From the NCBI GenBank assembly GCA_963697355.1, contig CAVONV010000023.1, positions 620,001-684,000 of the forward strand: a DNA stretch of 64,000 bases. Direction: 5' to 3'. The DNA is from CAVONV01 sp963697355 (GTDB lineage: Bacteria; Acidobacteriota; Vicinamibacteria; Marinacidobacterales; DATDRI01). Position numbers and translations under genes: made by a program. Positions 28,429-37,311 of this stretch are shown piece by piece. Numbering within the stretch: position 1 is the stretch's first letter; every line of letters starts with the position of its first letter. The notes under the pieces are model-generated. The model worked only from the letters and a program-made list of their open reading frames with translations, was not told the DNA's origin and did no database searches.

Positions 28429-29604
28429 TCAGACTCGACGCACGATGTCGTGAAAAAAGGGCGGCCGTTTCTGTTCCACCGCGGCGGCCGCATACAGATA
28501 CATGGCCGCCGACCAGCTCTGCCAGTCCTGCCCCCGCGCGACGCCGTCCAGCGCGCAGAACCATTCGTTGAACCCGTAGGGCAGCGAAGGATCGCGCCCC
28601 CGGCGGACCAATTCCGTCAGCGCCGCCAACTTGTCGTAAGCCAACCTGTGTTGACCCGCTGCCACCAGAGCTGCGACATAGAACCCGCACACGAACGGCC
28701 AAACCCCGCCGTTGTGATACTCCCCCGGTGCGTTGAACTGTTCATACCGCGGCCGCCAGCCAGGGTCCTCCCGCTGAATGTACGGAAACAGGCACGGTGG
28801 CAGGTCGAGCGCCAGCTTCCCGCTCTCCCTGAGAGCCGCACATTCTGCCTCGACCCAGGCCACGATCGCCTGCGCGCGCGGCCGCGGGGCCAATCCCGAT
28901 AGAATGGCGAGACTGTTGCCCAGTAGATCAAATCGCTCGCTGTTGCTTACCTTGTAGGCCCAAAGGGCGTAGTAGGGTTTGTCCGCCACCGCCAGCCCTT
29001 CGTGGACGTGGCGCGCCCCGCTCCACTCGCGAACGTCCAGGCAATCCAGAATCTCCGCGAGCCCCTCCGCCTCCTCGTTCAATCCGTACAGTCGGAGATA
29101 GGTATAGACCAGCGTGTTCACATACAGCCCGTACCCCAACACCCACTGCTCGTCCCGCCAATCGCTCGTCGGCTGCTGCGCGACGACCACCAAATCGTCC
29201 GGACTCTGGTACTGCATCCACTGCATCGCCCGCTCCACCGCCGCTTGCAGAAAATTCACCTCGCCCGTCGCCCGTCGGTACAGCGCGACACCGATCAAAA
29301 ACAGCGGCGTCGTGTCGCTGGCCCCCCGGTCGTCCGGATCGTGCACTAGTGACGTAATGTGCCCGAGCCGGGTTTGCGTCCGCGCCAACGTCTCCAGGAC
29401 ACGCCGCAGCGATGCGGTCAGCGTGTCGTCTTCGCAAACCAGTATCCCGAGCGCCGAAATCATCAGGTCCCGCGTGTACGGCTCCGGATAGCCCCACCCC
29501 GCAGTCCGCGGCAAATCCTCAAAGGGGCCGCGTGCGTTGTGCAGCAGCACTTCTCGGGCCGCGCGTTTCGTCTCTTCGATCAGACCTCGAGTGGAAGTGG
29601 CCAT
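28429..29604 (-). CDS. GH100/debranching-enzyme-like (alpha/alpha)6-barrel glycosidase
   Basis: An intact 391-residue protein with WGYPEPYTRDLMISALGILV, LPYGFNEWFCALDGVARGQD, EYHNGGVWPFVCGFYVAAL and QSWSAAMYLYAAAAV. These match the neutral/alkaline invertase (GH100) and amylo-alpha-1,6-glucosidase-type barrels; the Asp of YTRD and the Glu of FNEWF are the likely catalytic pair. No signal peptide is seen, so it is cytoplasmic. It lies between two glycosyltransferase genes in the same direction, 3 bases after the upstream gene's stop. Confidence 0.75.
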   Translation of the reverse strand: MATSTRGLIEETKRAAREVLLHNARGPFEDLPRTAGWGYPEPYTRDLMISALGILVCEDDTLTASLRRVLETLARTQTRLGHITSLVHDPDDRGASDTTPLFLIGVALYRRATGEVNFLQAAVERAMQWMQYQSPDDLVVVAQQPTSDWRDEQWVLGYGLYVNTLVYTYLRLYGLNEEAEGLAEILDCLDVREWSGARHVHEGLAVADKPYYALWAYKVSNSERFDLLGNSLAILSGLAPRPRAQAIVAWVEAECAALRESGKLALDLPPCLFPYIQREDPGWRPRYEQFNAPGEYHNGGVWPFVCGFYVAALVAAGQHRLAYDKLAALTELVRRGRDPSLPYGFNEWFCALDGVARGQDWQSWSAAMYLYAAAAVEQKRPPFFHDIVRRV

Positions 29605-29607
29605 GCG

Positions 29608-30750
29608 CTAGTGGATACCCAGTCGTTTTCCGATCAGTTCAGCAAACCGTTTCGCTACAACGCGGTAGTCGAACATTTCGACAGCCCGGCGTCGACCCGC
29701 TTCTCCCATTCGATGGCGCAACTCGCGGTCTTGCATCAGATCCATAAGATAGTTCGCGATGTCGTGCACACTCGCCCGATAGTCCGCTGTCCGACCGCCG
29801 GCGAAGACGACGCGGTGTCCCTCTTCAAATCCCGACTCGTCTCCCAGCGTCGCCTCGTGGATCCGAATCTCCTGCGCCACGCCTGCCAGAAGCGCCGTTT
29901 CGCCGTGAACCAGGGTGTCCAGCATACCCATCGCTCGGATTCCGATCACGGGCTTTCCGCACGCCCCCGCTTCCACCTGAACCATTCCGAATCCCTCGAG
30001 CCGCGACGGAGCGGCGTAGATGTCGCAGGCCGCCACCAGATACGGCATGAAATTGCGCGAGATGACGTTCGTTGTGTACACGATGTTCTTCTCGATCCCC
30101 AGCTGCGCGGCCAACTGCAAGTCGATCAGGTTCTGCTTCATCGTTCGAGGCTGTGGCCAAACCTTGCACACGTACTTCCAATCCGGCGCCTTCTGGTCGT
30201 TGATCGCGAGAGCCTGCATGACTTCCTGCGCGCCTTTGGCGGTTGCGTCACCCCCGATCGTCAACACCATGAGCTGGTCCGGTGAAACGCCCAGTGCTTC
30301 GCGCACCGCTTGCACCTTCAATTCACTCGAATCGCGTGGCACAAACGCGTCGGTGTCGCACCCCACCGGAAGGACTTCAATGTTCGCCCCATCGATCCCA
30401 TCGCGGATGTACATCTCCTTGACCCAGTTCGAGGTTACCAGAATCAACGGTAGCGCGTTGAGCACCTCGTGGTAGTTCGCGATGTAACCGTCCGCGACGA
30501 GCCAGGGAACCGGCTGCACCCCGTACCGTTGCGGATGGAGCACCAGGTGCGGCGTGTGCCCCCAATACCCGACGCCCAGCACCACATCGGGCTCGAACCA
30601 ACGATAGTACCACTCCTTCTCTTGCGCCGACTCGAAATGCACCGATCGGACCTCCACGCCAAGTTCCGCCAAGCCGCGAGCCATCAAGTCGCCCTGCGTG
30701 GCAAGGCCCCCGGGCGAAGCGGGGTAGTCATAGAGCACCAAGACTTTCAT
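29608..30750 (-). CDS. GT4 glycosyltransferase
   Basis: The intact 380-residue protein begins MKVLVLYDYPASPGGLATQG; the ATG at 30750 follows GTGGAAAA. It has the GT-B acceptor domain (PWLVADGYIANYHEVLNALP), the hinge IEVLPVGCDTDAFVP and the donor domain with SRLEGFGMVQVEAGACGKPV, whose EGFGMVQVE is the family's ExxxxxxxE motif. It directly follows a PIG-L deacetylase gene, a pairing also seen in MshA/MshB and BshA/BshB, so a GlcNAc-containing product is possible. Confidence 0.85.
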   Translation of the reverse strand: MKVLVLYDYPASPGGLATQGDLMARGLAELGVEVRSVHFESAQEKEWYYRWFEPDVVLGVGYWGHTPHLVLHPQRYGVQPVPWLVADGYIANYHEVLNALPLILVTSNWVKEMYIRDGIDGANIEVLPVGCDTDAFVPRDSSELKVQAVREALGVSPDQLMVLTIGGDATAKGAQEVMQALAINDQKAPDWKYVCKVWPQPRTMKQNLIDLQLAAQLGIEKNIVYTTNVISRNFMPYLVAACDIYAAPSRLEGFGMVQVEAGACGKPVIGIRAMGMLDTLVHGETALLAGVAQEIRIHEATLGDESGFEEGHRVVFAGGRTADYRASVHDIANYLMDLMQDRELRHRMGEAGRRRAVEMFDYRVVAKRFAELIGKRLGIH

Positions 30751-30778
30751 TTTTCCACGCCTTCCATCTGCCAACCTT

Positions 30779-31439
30779 TCATTCGACAGCCTCGCGCTCT
30801 CGTCGGCGCTCGTGCTCGACCCAGCGGTAAGCGTCTTGTGCATCGTGAAAACACCAAAATGCTTCGGACCGTGGCGTGGCTTGTGCCTCCCAGCTGTCGG
30901 GGCCGAAGCCGTAGCCCTGGGTCATGAGTCGATACTTGTACCGCCAGATCTCTTCGCCGAAGGTCTCCTGCCTTGTCGCCTCGCGCCTGCGCCCGCGGGA
31001 GGTACGAGCCTCCGCCGTCCTCGAAGCCGAACATCCAGACGGCCTCCGCCGACAGCGCGCCATCCGTCCAAAGACCGACCACCGCCCGACACGTCTCCTC
31101 GTGGCGACGGTGACGCGTATATTCGCCGCGAGGGCCGTGCGTCAGGATCAGGTCATAATGGGCGGCAGGTACTATGGAGAGCACCGTCTCCCGCACCTGC
31201 GCGTCATCCAACGGATGTTGCTCCGGGCCGTCATCCAGTTCGCCCATTGAGCCGACTGCCCCCAGTTGCGCCGTTATCCGCATAAACTTGGGCGCACGGT
31301 CTGCATCGCGCGCCCGACAAAGGGACGCCACATGCCAGGACCAGTGTGGTCGCAGCAGTATCGTGCCTCCGGCCCACAGCACCTCGTCATCCGGGTGGGC
31401 CACGATCACCGCCGCCGACCTAGGAACCTCGCGCTTCAC
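30779..31439 (-). CDS. PIG-L family deacetylase, one frameshift
   Basis: The zinc motif AHPDDE is at residues 14-19 and the second ligand region is THGPRGEYTRHRRHEE. Near 31000 the frame changes, and the tail EEIWRYKYRLMTQGYGFGPD then WEAQATPRSEAF follows in the next frame to 30779. The family removes N-acetyl groups from GlcNAc-type sugars. Both sides of the shift are conserved, so it may be an assembly indel. It starts the minus-strand carbohydrate cluster. Confidence 0.8.
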
Positions 31440-31531
31440 GGTCTCATCCCGGTCTGCGTGGCACGACGATAGAGATAGAGATCCTCATCGCGCTTCCGAG
31501 AAAGACTGGTGGCGATCAATGGAGACCGAAA

Positions 31532-33043
31532 CTAGTAGGCGCTACCGGGTACCTGCAACTCCGGCATGGGCGCAGTTTGAAACAGCCGCCGGCAAGGCTT
31601 TGCGATCCACCTAGCCAGAGTCGTCGCCCGATTGACACGGGCGCTGTCGGTTGCGATTCCAGTATTGGCGTACATCTGCCGATAGAGTTTGGAGAGCAAC
31701 ACAAAGGCGAGACGGGAACGCAGCGTGGGAGTGCATCGCGAACGCTTCCAAATCGAGCTCAAGCGGTAGAAACGATCCCATACGGCCTGCGTGCGAGCCC
31801 GAATGTCCTCGGACGACAGCACCGGATGGGGCGTGTAGATCTTCGGCCGGAGATTCTGTGGTATCAGCCAGTGCCGGGTCAATGGAATGTCGGCAATGCG
31901 TGTCGGGTCGTCCGCCATGGATCTTTCCCAGTTGTTGAAATCCACCGTCCCAGGGAACGGGGTCATCATCACGAACTGAGCGAAGGTCAATTCGGCCTCC
32001 TCGGCCAGGGCCGCCGTCGCATCGAACGTCTCCTCGCGGTCCGTGGGCAGCCCGAAGATGAACGAGCCTAGGACGTGCACACCGTGCTCACGAAACATAC
32101 GAAGCCGGTCCACCAGACTTCGACCGGAAGCGTTGAAGTCCTTGTACACGGCCTTCAGCCCTTCGGGAGTCACCGATTCGACCCCGACGAGAGCCCCTTT
32201 GATGTTGGCTTGACGCATCGCGTCCAGGAAACCGGGATCTTCGGCCGCCTCCATGGTGATTTGAGTGAAAAACACCATGTCGGCAGGCAGCTTGGCCATT
32301 TGGCCCATCAACCGGAATCGATCTTCACGTGTCGATTTGAGTTCCTGAAGCCTCGGATCGTTCCGACGCTCCGCAAGCCTGATATCCTCCAACGAGACCG
32401 GGTAGAAGTTGTCGTCCGCCAAGGCAATGAATCGGAATCCGAGCCGGCGGAGTGTGACGATCTCCTCGATGACCGCATCGGATGCGCGCTGGCGAGGCTT
32501 CTGGCCGTCCGTTCGCCAAACGGAGCAAAACGAACAGTGCTTGGGACAACCACGCACCGTCTGTACGGAGGCCCACATATAGCTATTGCGAGGTATCAAA
32601 TCCCACCGAGCCGGTTTGAACTCGTCGGGTGCGATCCTTCCCGCTTCGTAGACCTCCTTGGGGCTTTTTTGGGCACAATCCGCGAGGACGGTTGCCCATA
32701 CGACGTCTCCGTCGCCCTGGACGACACCGTTTGCTTCCCCCAACCGTAGAGCTTCTTCAGGATACAGGCTTGCGTGAATGCCGCCGTAGATGACATAGGC
32801 TCCTCTTTGCCGAGCCGCTCGCCCGATCTCGTATCCCCGAAGCGCGTTGCCGGTGTGGATGCCGATCCCAACGACGTCACCCGCTTCGATCTTGGACAGG
32901 TCGATCTGTTCCAGCGTTTCATCAATGATCACCGGGTCCCCGTACTCTCGGGGAGTCGCAGCGGCGAGGACGAAGAGCCACCGCGGCGTAATGACGCCGA
33001 CGCCAAAGGACAAGTGACTCGGGTTGACTAGGTATATGTTCAT
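31532..33043 (-). CDS. B12-binding-domain radical SAM protein
   Basis: The N-terminal ~130 residues are a cobalamin-binding-type Rossmann domain (NIYLVNPSHLSFG, VVGIGIHTGNALRGYEIG, YVIYGGIHASLYPEEAL) without the classical DxHxxG. The radical SAM domain has C166-x3-C170-x2-C173 in RGCPKHCSFC, the GGE-like region and GALVGVESVTPEGLKAVY. The C-terminus is basic. Such enzymes perform methylations or rearrangements on lipids, peptides or antibiotics. The substrate cannot be told. It is followed upstream by another member of the family 142 bases away. Confidence 0.85.
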   Translation of the reverse strand: MNIYLVNPSHLSFGVGVITPRWLFVLAAATPREYGDPVIIDETLEQIDLSKIEAGDVVGIGIHTGNALRGYEIGRAARQRGAYVIYGGIHASLYPEEALRLGEANGVVQGDGDVVWATVLADCAQKSPKEVYEAGRIAPDEFKPARWDLIPRNSYMWASVQTVRGCPKHCSFCSVWRTDGQKPRQRASDAVIEEIVTLRRLGFRFIALADDNFYPVSLEDIRLAERRNDPRLQELKSTREDRFRLMGQMAKLPADMVFFTQITMEAAEDPGFLDAMRQANIKGALVGVESVTPEGLKAVYKDFNASGRSLVDRLRMFREHGVHVLGSFIFGLPTDREETFDATAALAEEAELTFAQFVMMTPFPGTVDFNNWERSMADDPTRIADIPLTRHWLIPQNLRPKIYTPHPVLSSEDIRARTQAVWDRFYRLSSIWKRSRCTPTLRSRLAFVLLSKLYRQMYANTGIATDSARVNRATTLARWIAKPCRRLFQTAPMPELQVPGSAY

Positions 33044-33185
33044 CGGGTTTCTGCCTCATGCTTTTCTAAGTTGTGACGGATTGTCTTCATACGGGGATAT
33101 CGTCGGTCGATTCTCACGATCGACGGACGCATCTCCACTCAACTGATTCGACGTTTGGTCCTTTGATGGGTTTTGGATAGTGATC

Positions 33186-34955
33186 TCACTTCATTGCAGC
33201 AGCGATAGAAGGCTCACAAGTCGCCCATTGGATTTCGGGTAGCTGGCTCTTGAAACCCCCGCGGCTGGTTCGTTCCTCTTCAAGGGCTTTGGCGTTTTTC
33301 TCGTAAATGGTAGTTGGCTCGTAGGTCCATCCGTTCGCAAGTCTTTGCTGTTCTTTTTCGATCTTCCTGTAAACGAACCGCCCGATGAGAGAGCTCGCTA
33401 GCTTGGACTTGAGTCCGAACTCACGGTGGATCTCATCAAGGGTCGATGAGATTTTGTCCACATCGAGTCCTTGGCGCTGGAACCACTTCTTGGCTGCCCA
33501 AACCAGGCCGGCATAGGAACCCGAGACCAATCTCACTTCCCAGGCGTAGCGATCTCGGATGCGCTTTTCCGGATGGTTTTTGTATCGCCGCCAACCTTCC
33601 AAGGTGGTTCGGATCATCCGCACCAAACTGGGGCCGTTGACCTCGAAATCGCGTCGAAAGGCTTCGAGAAGAAACCGACCCTCTTGTCCGTCACGGATAT
33701 TGTCATGTCGGTAATTGAAGCGCAGCTGACCGTGGACATCCGGCGCGGGGCATTCTGACTCGGGCAGAAGCGTCCCCTCCCGGCGGTGTTGCTCGTAGAG
33801 CTCTGTCCCCGGCATCGGAGTGTAGAGCATGAACTGATGAAAGACCGTGTCATGGCTGACGGCGTAGGAGATGACATCGTCTATGTTCTCGGGAGTGTGC
33901 TCTTCTAAACCGATGATCGTGGAACCCAGAACCCGAATGCCGTGGGACTGTAGATTGCGGACGAGGGCGTGCGTATCGACACCGCGTAGCTTCCGGTAGC
34001 GACTGTCTTTTCCTTCGAGCCCCATCCAAACCCAGGAGACCCCCAGACCGACGAGCTGCTCTATGGTGTAGGACTTCACGACTCGCGCGGAGCTGAAAAC
34101 GTAAAGAGACCAGCTTTTGTTGTGTTCTTGCATCAACTCCAGAAGACGCAGAGTTCTCTGCCGATGCAGAAGAAAATTCTCATCCAGGACAAAAAAGGAA
34201 CGGGACTCGAGCTTGTCTTCGATCTGGCACATCACCGCGAACAGCTCGTCTCCGGTCTCGTAGAAGTTGAGGAACTTGCCTTTTCCTCCGAACATAGCGG
34301 AGGTGGAACAAAAGTTACAGCCCACGGGACAGCCCACTGAGGGAATCAAGATGGCGGCCGTATTCTTGCGTTTGCCCCGTGTGGTGATTCCGAGAGCGCG
34401 GGTACCGAAGCCGGAGTAGGCCAAGGGGTGGCGAACCCGAGCGTCTGGGTCTTGTCCGAGAAACGTCCTAAACCACCGGACGCCGTCTCCCTTGACGATG
34501 TGGTCCGCGTCGAGGATCTTCTGGATCTCCGGTGTATTAGCTACATGCCCACCAACAACGATGGTCGCGCCGGGTGAGTGCTCTCGGACCATCTCGCACA
34601 TCTTTTTGACCTTGCCGACATTGGGGATGATGGCGCTGATACCTACGATGTCGTACTGCCGGTGTCGTATTTCCTCCACGAAACGGTCTAGAGTAGGGAA
34701 ATCCAGAAGCGTACAGGGATTGTCCAAATTGGCCTGAATCATCATGAGACCGAACGACCGGTGGAACATGCGAAGTGAGAAGCCGCCTTGAATCCGCGTC
34801 ACCTGATTGTGGTAAAGCTCCATCGGGTTGATCGCTCGGCTTCCGTATTCGTCGTTCTGGGCGTAGGGCCCGAAGACACTCGATAACAAGACGCTCGAAC
34901 GAGCTCCAGGTGCAATGCTCTGAGGCGTTTTACCCTTTGGATACACTTTTATCAT
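33186..34955 (-). CDS. B12-binding-domain radical SAM protein
   Basis: Starting at the ATG at 34955, the N-terminal region has VLLSSVFGPYAQNDEYGSRA followed by a B12-binding-type domain (YDIVGISAIIPNVGKVKKMC, ATIVVGGHVANTPEI). The cluster motif is C209-x3-C213-x2-C216 in VGCPVGCNFCS, followed by VWMGLEGKDSRYRKLRGVD and MLYTPMPGTELYEQHRREG. A helical C-terminal extension of ~150 residues is present. A 100-bp copy of its 5' coding region sits at 44.9 kb. Substrate unknown; association with the neighbouring radical SAM gene suggests a shared pathway. Confidence 0.85.
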   Translation of the reverse strand: MIKVYPKGKTPQSIAPGARSSVLLSSVFGPYAQNDEYGSRAINPMELYHNQVTRIQGGFSLRMFHRSFGLMMIQANLDNPCTLLDFPTLDRFVEEIRHRQYDIVGISAIIPNVGKVKKMCEMVREHSPGATIVVGGHVANTPEIQKILDADHIVKGDGVRWFRTFLGQDPDARVRHPLAYSGFGTRALGITTRGKRKNTAAILIPSVGCPVGCNFCSTSAMFGGKGKFLNFYETGDELFAVMCQIEDKLESRSFFVLDENFLLHRQRTLRLLELMQEHNKSWSLYVFSSARVVKSYTIEQLVGLGVSWVWMGLEGKDSRYRKLRGVDTHALVRNLQSHGIRVLGSTIIGLEEHTPENIDDVISYAVSHDTVFHQFMLYTPMPGTELYEQHRREGTLLPESECPAPDVHGQLRFNYRHDNIRDGQEGRFLLEAFRRDFEVNGPSLVRMIRTTLEGWRRYKNHPEKRIRDRYAWEVRLVSGSYAGLVWAAKKWFQRQGLDVDKISSTLDEIHREFGLKSKLASSLIGRFVYRKIEKEQQRLANGWTYEPTTIYEKNAKALEEERTSRGGFKSQLPEIQWATCEPSIAAAMK

Positions 34956-35079
34956 CTCTGTTCTCGAGAAATCGATTTTGGCGGCAACTAGGTCCACCGG
35001 CTGCGTGCCAATCTTCGAAGATCAGGGGCCTCGATTGCAGATCCGCTGCCGTTCTTATAGCATTTCTTCAGCATTTAGA

Positions 35080-35097
35080 CTGTTCAAAAGAGAACAG
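35080..35097. promoter_or_regulatory. CRP-geometry palindrome upstream of the Crp/Fnr gene
   Basis: CTGTTC-AAAAGA-GAACAG is a perfect 6-bp inverted repeat with 6-bp spacer. The core TGTTC-N6-GAACA has the same 16-bp geometry as CRP sites (TGTGA-N6-TCACA). It ends 67 bases before the regulator's ATG, and a TATACT box lies at 35104-35109. A 22-bp sequence including it (35077-35098) recurs exactly at 42983-43004. Confidence 0.65.
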
Positions 35098-35164
35098 GTT
35101 GAATATACTGGATATTATCGGGCCGCAACGTCATTTTCTCGGCTGAGGCCCGTTGGAGGTTCCA

Positions 35165-35818
35165 ATGGGACCTGAAGAGAATCCCCATAATAGCGTCGCC
35201 GAAGCCCTCACGCGAATGGGCCTAAGAAGAAAGAGTCTGCTTTTCAAAGAGAACGACACCATCTATTCGCAGGGCGACGAGGCTTCCGGCATTTTCTACC
35301 TCGAGCAGGGTAGAGTGAAAATAACGGTTGTATCCCGCAGCGGCAAAGAAGCGGTCCTGGCACTGCTGGGCGAAAATAACTTCTTCGGCGAGGGGTGCCT
35401 GAACGGACAGCGTGTTCGCCTATCGACTGCCAGGGCACTTACCGCCTGCAAGGTCGTTACTATTGACAAGGATGTCATGAGGCAGGCGATGCACAAGGAA
35501 GAATCATTCTCAGATCGCTTCGTCGCCCATCTGCTTGACCGAAATCAGCGCATTGAAGAAGACCTGGTAGATCAACTCTTCAATTCAAGCGAGAAGCGCC
35601 TGGCCAGAATCCTTCTCCTGCTTGCCAACTTTGGCAAAGAGGGCCGGCTGGAGCCTGTTTTGCCCAAGATCAGCCAGGCCACGCTGGCGGAGATGGTGGG
35701 GACGACCCGCCCCCGGGTCAATCAATTCATGAACAAGTTCAGGGACCTGGGATTCATTGACTACAACGACACTTTGGAAGTCCACAGTTCTCTCCTCAAT
35801 GTCATCCTGAACGACTAG
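35165..35818 (+). CDS. Crp/Fnr-family transcriptional regulator
   Basis: The 217-residue protein has a cyclic-nucleotide-binding-type beta roll (IYSQGDEASGIFYLEQGRVK, LALLGENNFFGEGCLNGQRV), a dimerisation helix and a winged helix with KISQATLAEMVGTTRPRVNQ as recognition region. No cysteine cluster is present, so it is not an Fe-S FNR. The effector is unknown; the R of ligand-binding CRP (RSSA) is not evident, as the loop reads NGQRVRLSTA. The ATG at 35165 is favoured by GGAGG six bases upstream. The palindrome upstream suggests autoregulation. A decayed copy of this gene lies at 63.1 kb. Confidence 0.88.
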   Translation: MGPEENPHNSVAEALTRMGLRRKSLLFKENDTIYSQGDEASGIFYLEQGRVKITVVSRSGKEAVLALLGENNFFGEGCLNGQRVRLSTARALTACKVVTIDKDVMRQAMHKEESFSDRFVAHLLDRNQRIEEDLVDQLFNSSEKRLARILLLLANFGKEGRLEPVLPKISQATLAEMVGTTRPRVNQFMNKFRDLGFIDYNDTLEVHSSLLNVILND

Positions 35819-35975
35819 TTACCTACAAAAAAAGAGCTATTTGTGCGAGGGCCTAAACCCCGCCATGCATCGGCGTGGGAGGGGCCGCATCCAGTGCCCC
35901 GGGTAAGGTAACGTCGCCAGCCGCCGGTGGCTCTTGAGAGGATCCCAGGCCCCTTCGTTGGCAAGAGGGCAGCGC

Positions 35976-37091
35976 TTACCCCTCGCTCAAAGAACAAGCT
36001 TCCCCGGACCGCCGATACCCCGGATCGCAACGCCAGTCGTTGCCAGACGAGTTGATGTGAGCGTTCGCCGGAACCTCGAACGCTACGCACGAACCGCCGC
36101 TTTTCTTGTATCCTCGGTCGCAGTGCCAATCGCCCGACGCTCTGAGATAGCCGTTCGGAGGCACTTCGACCGGAACGCAGGACTCGCCGTTCTTCCGGAA
36201 ACCTTCACGGCATTCCCACTCGTTCCCGGAACGTGCGAGGTAGCCGTCTAGAGGTATCTCGACTAGCACACACGTCTTGTCGCCGCCACGTCGGTATCCG
36301 CGATCGCATTTCCAGCGGTCTCCGTTGCGGTCGAGATACGCATTCGCCGGGACCTCGATTTTCACGCACGACTGGGCGACTTTCTGGTAGCCTCGGTCGC
36401 ACTCCCAAGCGTTTCCACGTGAATCCAGGAAGGCATTGGGTGGCACGTCGACTGGGACACAGGCCTCCTGGACCGGCCGGTAGCCGCGGTTGCACTCCCA
36501 TCGGTCCCCGGAATAGTCCAGAAAAGCATCGGGGGGGACCTGGATTGGGGTGCAGGATTGGTCGACTTCCCGGTAACCTCGACGACACTCCCACCCGTGC
36601 CCGCCGTAATCCAGCAAGGCATTCGGCGGTACCTGGACTGCCGCGCATCCCTCGTCAACCTTTCGGTAACCGCGGTCGCACTCCCAGGCGTCACCGAAAC
36701 TCGCCAGAAACGCATAAGGAGGCATCTTGATTGCGACGCACGATTGATCGAGCTTCTTGTAGCCGCGATCGCACTCCCAACCGCTTCCGTACGACTTCTC
36801 GTGAGAATTAGGAGGCCGCTCGGACGCGGACGGCTCACCTTGTGCCGGTGTGGTCCCTGGTTCGATGGCCAGCAACGCATAAGGAGTCATCTTGATTGCA
36901 ACGCACGATTGATCGAGATTCATGTAGTCGCGGTCGCACTCCCAACCGCCGCCGTAGGGTTTCTCGTGAGAGTTCGGAGGCCGCTCGGACAGGCCGGCTT
37001 GTGCCAGTGCGGCCCCCGGCGCGATCGCCAACACTGCAAAGAAGAACAGAGATTGAGATGAACTGGTCCACCATGGTCGTTTTGTTTTCAT
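35976..37091 (-). CDS. Secreted protein with ten tandem two-cysteine repeats
   Basis: A signal peptide (QSLFFFAVLAIAPGAALAQ) precedes ten repeats of about 24-28 residues. Each has the form WxCxRGYxKxxxxCxxVxVPxNAxL, for example WECDRGYRKVDEGCAAVQVP. The two cysteines of each unit probably form one disulfide. The first two units are longer and nearly identical, including a repeated NSHEK spacer and part of the signal-peptide end, showing a recent internal duplication. No known domain is claimed; the look is EGF-like. It is exported, most likely to the cell surface or periplasm. It is convergent with the Crp/Fnr gene and divergent from the XRE regulator. Confidence 0.75.
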   Translation of the reverse strand: MKTKRPWWTSSSQSLFFFAVLAIAPGAALAQAGLSERPPNSHEKPYGGGWECDRDYMNLDQSCVAIKMTPYALLAIEPGTTPAQGEPSASERPPNSHEKSYGSGWECDRGYKKLDQSCVAIKMPPYAFLASFGDAWECDRGYRKVDEGCAAVQVPPNALLDYGGHGWECRRGYREVDQSCTPIQVPPDAFLDYSGDRWECNRGYRPVQEACVPVDVPPNAFLDSRGNAWECDRGYQKVAQSCVKIEVPANAYLDRNGDRWKCDRGYRRGGDKTCVLVEIPLDGYLARSGNEWECREGFRKNGESCVPVEVPPNGYLRASGDWHCDRGYKKSGGSCVAFEVPANAHINSSGNDWRCDPGYRRSGEACSLSEG

Positions 37092-37238
37092 GAGTTTCTC
37101 CTCTCCTTACCCCCGTCACGCACTACTGACAGGCACCTCCTTAAGGATGGTGGCTTCCCATGGGCGACGCGAGATAACCTAAAGCAGTTCAGGTATTTTG
37201 TGGATTCTGCCAGATACATAACAACATTAAGTTACTTC

Positions 37239-37292
37239 ACTTGAATTGTCAAGTCATTTCTGCAATACTGTTTTTGTGTAAGCAATTCAAGT
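37239..37292. promoter_or_regulatory. Operator region of the XRE regulator: palindrome plus inverted copy
   Basis: ACTTGA-attg-TCAAGT (37239-37254) is a perfect inverted repeat, and CAATTCAAGT at 37283-37292 is the exact reverse complement of its first ten bases. Both lie in the AT-rich 70 bases before the regulator's start, which suggests cooperative binding and autoregulation. The divergent cysteine-repeat gene starts 150 bases away and may share the control. Confidence 0.55.
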
Positions 37293-37311
37293 TAATTACG
37301 GGAGAAAGCGC

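Noticed and set aside
35820..35975. Possible riboswitch or structured RNA between the Crp/Fnr and cysteine-repeat genes
   Set aside because: There are GC-rich stems and a run of A (T on the other strand), but I could not match any known riboswitch core such as GEMM; it may only be a shared terminator region.
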